From UBA5868 sp964482025 (lineage in GTDB: Bacteria > Pseudomonadota > Gammaproteobacteria > Pseudomonadales > Cellvibrionaceae), in NCBI GenBank assembly GCA_964482025.1, contig CAYZVN010000079.1, positions 1 to 13,407 of the forward strand: DNA of 13,407 bases. The letters are read 5' to 3'. This document shows positions 7,372 through 13,407 of the stretch, in pieces. The translations under genes and the position numbers were made by a program. How positions within the stretch are numbered: position 1 is the stretch's first letter; each line of letters begins with the position of its first letter. Below the pieces are notes generated by a model that worked only from the letters and a program-made list of their open reading frames with translations, searched no databases and had not been told where the DNA came from.

Positions 7372-8001
7372 ATGGCAAAAATGACGTTCTATACCCACCC
7401 TTGGTCACGCGGCCGCATCGTGCGCTGGATGTTGGAAGAAGCGGGTGCAGATTACGATGTGGAAGTCAAAGAATTCGGAGGCAGCATCAAGGCAGCGGAT
7501 TACCTGGCGATTAACCCTATGGGTAAAGTACCCGCGCTCGTAGATGATGGTGTGGTGATTACCGAAGTGGCAGCCATCTGCGCTTATTTAGCGGAAAAAT
7601 TCCCGCAAAAAAATCTTGCGCCCGCTATTGATAGTGCCACCCGCGGGACCTATCTGCGCTGGATGTTTTTTGTGGCGGGTCCTTTGGAAATGGCAACATC
7701 TGCCAAAGCATTTAACTGGCCAATTGATGGCAAAAATGCACTGGCGGTAAGTTGTGGTTTTACGGAAGATACCCTGAAGGTGATGGAACTGGCCATCCAA
7801 AAAGGCCCCTATATTTGCGGCGACCAATTCACCGCCGCAGATGTGCTGGCGGCCAGCTATTTGGGCTGGGAGATGCAGCAAAAAGTGATCGAAGAGCGGC
7901 CGACATTCCGCGAGTACGTCGACCGATTGCAACAGCGCCCAGCCGCCATGCGCGCCAATGAATTGGATAATGCACTGGCACAAAAAGCAGAGCCGGCATA
8001 A
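7372..8001 (+). CDS. Glutathione S-transferase family protein
   Basis: The 209-residue product has the two-domain GST fold. The thioredoxin-like N-terminal domain (residues 3-77) includes THPWSRGRIVRWMLEE, where Ser12 is the likely thiol-activating residue, the cis-proline loop NPMGKVPAL (48-56), and ITEVAAICAYLAE (63-75). In that last stretch Glu65 should hold glutathione, but the following residue is Val instead of the usual Ser. The helical domain (about 88-205) carries the folding box FTAADVLAASYL with Thr154 and Asp157. The enzyme would add glutathione to an electrophile in the cytoplasm; the substrate is unknown. The open frame extends back to 7144, but the true start is the ATG at 7372, which has AAAGGA 8 bases before it. 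The upstream extension overlaps the regulator gene and its control region. Confidence 0.92.
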   Translation: MAKMTFYTHPWSRGRIVRWMLEEAGADYDVEVKEFGGSIKAADYLAINPMGKVPALVDDGVVITEVAAICAYLAEKFPQKNLAPAIDSATRGTYLRWMFFVAGPLEMATSAKAFNWPIDGKNALAVSCGFTEDTLKVMELAIQKGPYICGDQFTAADVLAASYLGWEMQQKVIEERPTFREYVDRLQQRPAAMRANELDNALAQKAEPA

Positions 8002-8030
8002 GCCAATTTCATTGCACAGCCCAGCGCCGA

Positions 8031-8123
8031 TTATTCATTAAAAATGTCGAATGCGGTGCGCGCCGTTCCTGCAGCAATGCCTCCTGCACCGCGTGGTCGC
8101 AAGGCGCTAATAAATAGCCCCAT
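8031..8123 (-). CDS. Candidate 30-residue ORF downstream of the DUF5666 lipoprotein gene
   Basis: On the minus strand an ATG at 8123 opens a 30-codon frame ending in TAA at 8031. It begins MGLFISALRPRGAGGIAAGT: a hydrophobic start, a basic Pro-Arg-Gly turn, then a Gly/Ala-rich stretch. The frame stays open back through GTG and TTG codons to about 8174, overlapping the end of the DUF5666 gene in another frame. No good ribosome site is seen. The composition looks more protein-like than random spacer, and the codons are ordinary for the region. It could be a small gene, a gene remnant, a frameshifted tail of the DUF5666 gene, or chance. An inverted repeat, GCGGTGC/GCACCGC (8053-8059, 8086-8092), lies within it. 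Confidence 0.25.
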   Translation of the reverse strand: MGLFISALRPRGAGGIAAGTARTAFDIFNE

Positions 8124-8137
8124 CAACACCGCTGCAC

Positions 8138-9619
8138 TTATTGTGCGTGCGGTGGCGTTGGTTTGGGCTGTTCACATTCAAAAAACACATGGGGATGACA
8201 CGGTGGCCCCGGGCGAATGTGTACATGGGTCGCGTGGAAGTGGCCATCGCGGATATAAGCACCCTCGATATCGACCTCTACCGCCTCCCCTTCACGATTA
8301 CGCACCGCCGTCCATTCATGCTCTGGCACATTAGTGGCGTCAACAAATACATCGTCGATATAAAAACTGCGATCTTCGCTCAACTGGCTAGGCGTGCCGC
8401 GCAAGCGTTCTCGCGGCCCTGTGTCGCTATCGCGGCGGGTGATGCGTGTCACTTGCAAACCATCTTCGGTATCCACCGCAAACACTTCCACCTCTTCGCC
8501 ACTGCGTAAACTTTCGAGGTTAAAGTAACGCTCCATAGCGCGAGATTCATCTTTAAACTGGGTGTAACGCGTCACCAGAAATTCTGTGTCGAGCAGAATA
8601 AAGGTGTTATTTTGCGGATCTATGTCCGTTACCGTGCCGCGAAAACGCTCGGTGTTGAGGGGCTTTATGCGAATGCGCTCTGCCTGCAATACACCTTGCT
8701 CCAAAGGTCCGAAGGCGATCACTTGGGCACCGATTTCAATTTCTTCCACAGTGCCATTTTCAATGCGCGCGCGGTGCATTTCCACTTGCACACCTTGCAA
8801 GCTAAAGCTTTCGCCGGCCACCAAATCGCGAACTACGCCCTCAATGCTGGCCGCGCGGCCGCTCTTTACCGCCCTGGCAACAAATCGAATATGTGTGGCT
8901 TGTAAGCTTTGCTGATCCTCCGCCAGGGAACCCACCACATGCACCCGCCGGCCTGGCGCTAAGTCTTGCGCTGTACCGCTGGAGAAGCGCGCGCTGCCGA
9001 TCAACACATCGAGATTCTTTAAGCCAAAAGTCCCAGCTGCTTCATCCACCGTGTCGACGTAGCCTTCAACTTCCAGTGTATGGAGCGCCACATCAATGTC
9101 TTGCTTGGCGATGTAGGTTGCGGTGATCAAGCCGTGGTCGGTGACAAACCCACTGACATTCACACCGAGCCCCGGCGCAAGCTCCGTGAAACTCGTGCCG
9201 GTAATCGTGGCATCTTCATTGACGTAGACCGCCTGGCCGAGAATTTGTAAGGTTTTACGCCCGCTGCCGATATCCGTGACGGTTTCGATACGACCGCGCA
9301 CCACGCGCTCTGCGCGAATCCGCTGCGCTACGCCGGTTTTACCAGCGCTATCAATTTCGCCGACGACATCCACCACCATGCCCACCGCAAGCGCTTCTTC
9401 GCTCGCCACTGCGCCGGCAATTTCCACCTCGGCGGTGTCTGTATCGAAATGCACACCATTGACATAAATGCTGCCAAATCCCGAAACCGTACCGTAGGCG
9501 GAGGCCAAGCCAACGCGGTCGCCGGTGCCCTCAATGCCGGCATATTTATCTTCGGTTTGGGATTCGCAACCGCCGAGTAACAACGTTCCAATGAGAAAAT
9601 ACCGCGATATGTTTTTCAT
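8138..9619 (-). CDS. Lipoprotein of six DUF5666-like repeats
   Basis: The 493-residue product starts with a lipoprotein signal peptide. The lipobox LGGC puts the acylated Cys at residue 18, and Glu19 rather than Asp fits sorting to the outer membrane. The rest is a row of six beta-rich repeats of about 65 residues (near 43-107, 108-172, 183-249, 258-319, 326-397 and 405-470). Each starts with a G-x-V/I strand and ends with a V-x-A-x-x-I-R type strand. The first, with VSGFGSIYVNGVHFDTD, is the clearest DUF5666 match. The last ends in DGHFHATHVHIRPGPPCHPH, rich in His, with Cys474 and Cys482 after it. The family has no known function; a surface or periplasmic binding scaffold is plausible. Its ATG overlaps the DUF6502 stop as TAATG, so the two are translated together. 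Confidence 0.88.
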   Translation of the reverse strand: MKNISRYFLIGTLLLGGCESQTEDKYAGIEGTGDRVGLASAYGTVSGFGSIYVNGVHFDTDTAEVEIAGAVASEEALAVGMVVDVVGEIDSAGKTGVAQRIRAERVVRGRIETVTDIGSGRKTLQILGQAVYVNEDATITGTSFTELAPGLGVNVSGFVTDHGLITATYIAKQDIDVALHTLEVEGYVDTVDEAAGTFGLKNLDVLIGSARFSSGTAQDLAPGRRVHVVGSLAEDQQSLQATHIRFVARAVKSGRAASIEGVVRDLVAGESFSLQGVQVEMHRARIENGTVEEIEIGAQVIAFGPLEQGVLQAERIRIKPLNTERFRGTVTDIDPQNNTFILLDTEFLVTRYTQFKDESRAMERYFNLESLRSGEEVEVFAVDTEDGLQVTRITRRDSDTGPRERLRGTPSQLSEDRSFYIDDVFVDATNVPEHEWTAVRNREGEAVEVDIEGAYIRDGHFHATHVHIRPGPPCHPHVFFECEQPKPTPPHAQ

Positions 9620-10461
9620 TAGATTTTCTTGTCTCCGTTTTCCTCCGGGCCGGGGCCTTCGATGTAATAAACCCCTACACCGACACGAAAGGTTTGTTGA
9701 TCGGCTGCGGCCGAGCTCGGTTGGTCAAGCTCGCTCAACCATTCGTTGATTTGCAGTAACAAGGCTTCGCCTTGTTCGCGACTGCGCTGGCGAATCATCT
9801 CGAGATCCGCCGCTGAAATATTGTTGTAGGAGACGGTGCGCTGCAAAAATGGACCCGGCTCTTCACGGCCGATGTTGTGGTCCATGGTGTTCAACAGATC
9901 CGCCGCTGCCGTACCGAAAATACGCAAATTTTCCTGCATGTCCTCTATGGGAACATAAGCATTCACCAGCAGCTGCACCTGATCCCCATCCCGCTCCACC
10001 GCATTGATGCGCAGTAATTCGTCGATCAAGGCACGCACCGGAACATCGCTGGAATACTCTTTTGCCAAGGTCGTAAAGCTATCCTCGCGAGTCGGCTGCT
10101 CTTCCACCTGTAATGGTTTTGGGTTGCCGTCTTCATCATGAAAACGGGCGTCATTCATCCAGGCGGTAATCACCCGCGCCGCCGGATTGGGGGAGCTCGG
10201 ACTGTGTTCCGACAGAGGGTGCGGCCGGTCCTTCAGCTTGGCAATGTCCTTGCGGTTGATGCCGGTCAGCACCGCCGTGCGCGAGTGGCTGGGTTTGCGC
10301 CCGGGTAGAGAAAACTCCTCTTCCGCCACGTCGACAAAGACGTTGCGAGCCACATCCGAAAAAGCCCGGTACGACATTCCATGCCGTATTAACAACCGAA
10401 CCATCGGCCTTAAAACCTTGTAAAGCGCGCGCGTCAGCGCCCTGTGTGCAGAACTCGTCAT
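9619..10461 (-). CDS. DUF6502 family protein, possible DNA-binding regulator
   Basis: The 280-residue product has no signal peptide or membrane segment and should be cytoplasmic. I recognise it as the DUF6502 type from its N-terminal half: LRPMVRLLIRHGMSYRAFSD (17-36), then VFVDVAEEEF and SRTAVLTGINRKDIAKLKD (about 60-78). This pattern of short basic helices with TGINRKDI looks like a winged helix-turn-helix, which would make it a DNA-binding protein; that is inference. The middle (about 95-190) is mixed helix and strand, and a Gln/Glu-rich helix follows at about 215-245. It is first in a two-gene unit with the DUF5666 lipoprotein, overlapping by one base, and is divergent from the DUF4382 lipoprotein gene. 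The ATG at 10461 has a poor ribosome site (GAG 2 bases upstream). Confidence 0.82.
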   Translation of the reverse strand: MTSSAHRALTRALYKVLRPMVRLLIRHGMSYRAFSDVARNVFVDVAEEEFSLPGRKPSHSRTAVLTGINRKDIAKLKDRPHPLSEHSPSSPNPAARVITAWMNDARFHDEDGNPKPLQVEEQPTREDSFTTLAKEYSSDVPVRALIDELLRINAVERDGDQVQLLVNAYVPIEDMQENLRIFGTAAADLLNTMDHNIGREEPGPFLQRTVSYNNISAADLEMIRQRSREQGEALLLQINEWLSELDQPSSAAADQQTFRVGVGVYYIEGPGPEENGDKKI

Positions 10462-10521
10462 AGCTCAGTAAATACCAAACGGCGCATTGGCCACTCTCAT
10501 ATCAATCGGCGTGGATTATGG

Positions 10522-10642
10522 GACAAAAATGTCAAAATCAGGCGCCACCCACAGCATTTTGTGATTCAGTCGTCACTAGAACCTAATAATTTGGGATTAT
10601 AGTGTCAAAACTGCGCCGTTATCGGGGGTACAGCTTCGGCGC
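10522..10642. promoter_or_regulatory. Divergent control region with repeated TGTCAAAA elements and hairpin
   Basis: The 236-base gap between the divergent genes holds TGTCAAAA twice (10530-10537 and 10603-10610). Each copy is preceded by GATTAT-type sequence, and on the minus strand each reads as TTGACA. The first also forms GACA-AAAA-TGTC (10522-10533). TATAGT (10598-10603) is a possible plus-strand -10. A GC-rich inverted repeat, GCGCCG (10613-10618) / CGGCGC (10637-10642), lies in the presumed leader of the DUF4382 gene. No full sigma70 promoter with ideal spacing was found. Confidence 0.4.
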
Positions 10643-10697
10643 GGTTACACCACGTTTGCCTTAATGGCGAACCCAAATCCTTAGGAGAAACAAGACC

Positions 10698-11984
10698 ATG
10701 TTCTTAAAAAAAGCACTTGCAGTGAGCATCCTCACCGCGCCGCTTATGATGACCGGTTGCGGCGGCGATAACTCAACCGCCAGCTCAAATCCCAGCGCTA
10801 ACCCAAGCTCCAATACGGTTCCCTTCAGTCTCGCCCTGACCGACGGCCCGGTCGATTCAGCGACGGCCGTTGTGATTGAGCTGACGGGGTTGTCCATCAA
10901 GCCCAAAGGTGCCGAGGCGATAGTGGTAGAGTTTGAAGAGCCCCGCAGCATTGACCTATTGCAATTGCAAGACGGCGCAGTAACCGACTTGATTAACGAG
11001 TTGGAGCTGGAGCCCGGCGATTATGACGGAATCCATTTGCACATCAACGCCGTAAAAGACGAAGTGCTGGATTCCTACGTCGAGCTTGAAGATGGCACCA
11101 TCGTCGAGCTGGACCTGCAGGGCAAAGACGACCACGGTTTGCACATCACCAAGAAATTCACCTTGGTCGAAGAGGAGCCCGCCGAGTTCACCATCGACTT
11201 CGATCTGCGCAAGTCACTGAGCGAGCGCGACGGTTACATCGCACTCAAGCCACACCTGCATTTGGTGCACAACCACCATGCGGGCCACCTGCACGGCGAT
11301 TTGGATCCGGTGTTGGTCGCCGAGATGTGTGCGGACACGTCTGTTGAGTTGGGTGCGGTATACGTTTACAGCGGCGCGGATGTGGTGCCAACCGATGTAA
11401 ACGGCAGCGAATCCGATCCGGTTGCCAGTGCGCTGGTGAAACTGGCGCCTAAAGGTGAATACCACTATCACGTAGGCTTCCTGGAGGCGGGCGAATACAC
11501 CGTGGCTTACACCTGCGATGCGGCCTCGGACAACCCAGAAGAAGTGAATGAGCTGACCTTCGCTGTCCTCGAGCCCGTCACCATTGAAGCGCGCAAAGAG
11601 CATGAGCATCCCTTCCCACCCCATGCACCGCATGAAAAATGGGATGCGAGCGTGTGCGAAAAAATCCTGAACAGCGACTCCGAAGAGCCAGTGGAAGAGG
11701 TCGAAGAAGTTGTTGACGAGATCACTGAAGACGCAGCAACGGAGGAGGATGTAAATGGCGCCGCTAAGCCACACCGCCACATCCCACCCCACCTGAAAGC
11801 CTGGTGTGAAAACGGTGACCAGGAATGGCAGCCACTGCCCGGCGACGAAACCCCTCCAGCTCCGCCCGTTGACGGCGAAACCCCAGAGGAATCCGACTCA
11901 GACGATGAGCAAGAAGCCCCGGTAGATGAAGAGGCTCCAGGCGAGCAAGAAGAAACGCCGGTAGAGGAAACTACAGAGGTTTAA
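10698..11984 (+). CDS. DUF4382 lipoprotein with His cluster and acidic tail
   Basis: The 428-residue product has a lipoprotein signal with Cys21 in MMTGC; Gly22 fits outer-membrane sorting. A Ser/Asn linker (24-40) leads to a DUF4382 domain (about 42-190), marked by FSLALTDGPVDSATAVVIEL and by SIDLLQLQDGAVTDLI with LEPGDYDGIHLHI after it. Residues 186-199 hold seven His in 14, a likely metal-binding patch. A second beta domain (about 205-295) includes AVYVYSGADVV and AGEYTVAYTCDAA. The tail has two His-Pro stretches (302-312 and 358-365), each followed by a lone Cys (320, 370), and two acidic runs (326-353, 396-427). The function of DUF4382 is unknown. AGGAG lies 10 bases before the ATG. The gene is single, closed by a strong terminator, and shares its control region with the DUF6502-DUF5666 pair, which suggests joint function. 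Confidence 0.88.
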   Translation: MFLKKALAVSILTAPLMMTGCGGDNSTASSNPSANPSSNTVPFSLALTDGPVDSATAVVIELTGLSIKPKGAEAIVVEFEEPRSIDLLQLQDGAVTDLINELELEPGDYDGIHLHINAVKDEVLDSYVELEDGTIVELDLQGKDDHGLHITKKFTLVEEEPAEFTIDFDLRKSLSERDGYIALKPHLHLVHNHHAGHLHGDLDPVLVAEMCADTSVELGAVYVYSGADVVPTDVNGSESDPVASALVKLAPKGEYHYHVGFLEAGEYTVAYTCDAASDNPEEVNELTFAVLEPVTIEARKEHEHPFPPHAPHEKWDASVCEKILNSDSEEPVEEVEEVVDEITEDAATEEDVNGAAKPHRHIPPHLKAWCENGDQEWQPLPGDETPPAPPVDGETPEESDSDDEQEAPVDEEAPGEQEETPVEETTEV

Positions 11985-12034
11985 CAACCGGTTCAGTCTT
12001 CACCATTAAGGTTCACCTTATTTGGCAATTGCCA

Positions 12035-12065
12035 GCCTCCACTTCCGTAAGTGGAGGCTTTTTTT
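12035..12065 (+). terminator. Strong intrinsic terminator after the DUF4382 gene
   Basis: A perfect 10-bp stem, GCCTCCACTT (12035-12044) / AAGTGGAGGC (12049-12058), with a CCGT loop is followed by seven Ts. It lies about 50 bases past the stop codon. Confidence 0.95.
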
Positions 12066-12289
12066 CGAGCGAACACCCTTCCACTTCTCTCCCCCAAAGG
12101 CCTCCGGTACGGAAGCCATTGCAACCTACCCCGCGGTTTTATAGGCTTGCTGCCCGGTCGAGCCTGACCGGACGCTTCCAACGGTAGACTTGTCGCTAAA
12201 GAAGTTGTGCTTATCGGCTGATCGCCGTCGCACGCCCTTTCGCAATCGCTCTACATCGTCTTGATTTGCAGTTTTACTTAGGCGTATTT
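12066..12289. other. Intergenic stretch before the Bcr/CflA gene with one inverted repeat
   Basis: No convincing gene is seen here. CCGGTC (12154-12159) and GACCGG (12166-12171) form a perfect inverted repeat around a 6-base centre and could be an operator. A possible but short-spaced promoter, TTGCAA (12119-12124) and TATAGG (12140-12145) with a 15-base spacer, lies just upstream. A short open frame on the minus strand (11993-12181) crosses the terminator and is judged not real. Confidence 0.4.
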
Positions 12290-13407
12290 ATGAGTCAGCT
12301 CTCCCCGCCCGATACCCTTCCCAACAAAGAATTTATTGTCTTGATGGCGGCCATTATGTCCGTGGTGGCACTCTCCATTGATGCAATGCTGCCGGCATTG
12401 GCCGTGATTGGTGAAGATTTCGGTCTCAGCAATCCCAATCATTCCCAGTTCATCATCAGCGCTGTATTCGGCGGCCAGGCCGTCGGCCAGCTGTTGTGCG
12501 GCCCGCTGTCTGATGCATTGGGTCGCAAACGCTTGCTGATGATCAGCTTTCTGGTGTATCTGGTGGGAAGCGTTATCTGCTGGTCAGCCCATAGCCTGGA
12601 GCAAATGCTAGTCGGCCGGTTTATCCAAGGGTTCGCTGGCGCAGGGCCCTATGTATCGACCATCTCGATTGTGCGCGACCGCTGTAGCGGCTATGCGATG
12701 GCACGCATTATGTCGCTGGTGATGATGATTTTTATTATGGTGCCCGTGATTGCGCCGACGCTGGGGCAATTTATGCTCCTCCTGGGGTCTTGGCGCTTAA
12801 TTTTCGGCCTATTATTTTTTTATGGCCTCGCGGTGATGCTATGGAGCGGGTTTCGTCTCCAGGAAACTCTACCGCCCACTCGCCGCGTGCCCTTTTCCGC
12901 CGCCAACATTAAGCGCGGCGCCCTAACAGTCTTAACCAATCGCACAACCGTGGGTTACATGGTTTGCGCGGGGCTGGTGTTCGGTTCGCTGATCGGCTAC
13001 CTGAACTCCTGCTTGCAAATCTTCCAGGATATTTATGCAGTGGGCGATGCCTTCGCCTTGTACTTCGGCGCCCTGGCCTTCACCCTCGGCCTCGCTTCTT
13101 TATTCAATTCCCGCTTAGTGCGTCGCTTCGGCCCGCGTTCGATTTGCATCACCGCATTAATTATTTTCGCAACCTGCTCTGCACTCATGCTGTGCGCACA
13201 ATTTTTTATTGCGACTCCGTTATGGCTATTTATGTTCTACGCGGCCATTATATTCTTCTGCTTTGGTTTATTGTTTGGCAACTTGAACGCATTGGCGATG
13301 GAGCCCATGGGCAAAATCGCCGGCATCGCCTCCGCGCTGATCGGCGCCAGCTCATCCGTGATTTCCATCTCCACCGGAACCATCATCGGTCAATTGTTTA
13401 ATCACAC
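12290..13407 (+). CDS. Bcr/CflA family multidrug exporter (MFS), 3' end beyond window
   Basis: The frame runs open from the ATG at 12290 through 372 codons to the window edge, so only the last few dozen residues are missing from a family usually near 400. It is a 12-helix proton-driven exporter of the inner membrane. Visible marks are the first helix with Asp31 in SIDAMLPAL, motif A GPLSDALGRKR (71-81) between helices 2 and 3, Arg110 in GRFIQGFAGAGP (109-120), and ARIMSLVMMIFIMVPVIAP (138-156). The late stretch MEPMGKIAGIASALIG is typical of Bcr. Family members export drugs such as bicyclomycin and chloramphenicol, sulfonamides, or cysteine; the substrate here is unknown. The ribosome site is weak (AGG about 8 bases upstream). 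A strong terminator isolates it from the DUF4382 gene, so it has its own promoter. Confidence 0.92.
   Translation, partial: MSQLSPPDTLPNKEFIVLMAAIMSVVALSIDAMLPALAVIGEDFGLSNPNHSQFIISAVFGGQAVGQLLCGPLSDALGRKRLLMISFLVYLVGSVICWSAHSLEQMLVGRFIQGFAGAGPYVSTISIVRDRCSGYAMARIMSLVMMIFIMVPVIAPTLGQFMLLLGSWRLIFGLLFFYGLAVMLWSGFRLQETLPPTRRVPFSAANIKRGALTVLTNRTTVGYMVCAGLVFGSLIGYLNSCLQIFQDIYAVGDAFALYFGALAFTLGLASLFNSRLVRRFGPRSICITALIIFATCSALMLCAQFFIATPLWLFMFYAAIIFFCFGLLFGNLNALAMEPMGKIAGIASALIGASSSVISISTGTIIGQLFNH

Noticed and set aside
7588..7983. 131-residue open frame antisense to the GST gene
   Set aside because: It lies wholly opposite a clear GST domain and shows no recognisable motif.
8044..8334. 96-residue plus-strand open frame between GST and DUF5666 genes
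   Set aside because: Most of it is antisense to the lipoprotein gene and its C-terminal part is low-complexity shadow sequence; no ribosome site.
11214..11792. 192-residue open frame antisense to the DUF4382 gene
   Set aside because: A shadow of the well-supported lipoprotein gene; composition is odd and no family motif is visible.
12964..13401. 145-residue plus-strand open frame near the right edge
   Set aside because: It is in another frame within the Bcr/CflA gene, whose true frame is open from 12290 to the edge.

Overview
The window reads as a chromosomal segment of a Gram-negative gammaproteobacterium. It carries lipoproteins with clear lipoboxes, a BetT-type BCCT transporter, a Bcr/CflA drug exporter and a GH16 glucanase with a serine-rich linker. 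Such linkers are typical of polysaccharide-degrading marine or wood-associated relatives of Cellvibrio, Saccharophagus and Teredinibacter. That placement is inference from protein character only. No tRNA, rRNA, CRISPR array, transposase or phage gene was seen. One run of 100 Ns (2412-2511) marks an assembly gap.

Left part (1-3900): a secreted protein with a WD40-like repeat and a small cupin protein lie on the plus strand. They converge, across a strong bidirectional hairpin terminator, on a lichenase-like GH16 enzyme whose 5' end is lost in the gap. Next comes metY (O-acetylhomoserine sulfhydrylase) on the minus strand, with its own terminator between it and the gap.

Middle (3900-8140): divergent from metY is a 697-residue BCCT transporter with a BetT-like cytoplasmic tail, probably for osmolyte or quaternary-amine uptake. 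It converges on a YafY-type HTH-WYL regulator. The regulator is divergent from a glutathione S-transferase gene, and the shared gap holds two inverted repeats, which suggests local control of the transferase.

Right part (8030-11990) is the most interesting. A DUF6502 protein and a lipoprotein with six DUF5666-like repeats overlap at TAATG and run leftward. A DUF4382 lipoprotein with a histidine cluster and an acidic tail runs rightward from the same 236-bp control region. All three families lack an assigned function. The layout suggests one regulator-like cytoplasmic protein and two cell-envelope lipoproteins acting together. A perfect terminator closes the DUF4382 gene, and a Bcr/CflA-family exporter then runs off the right edge.
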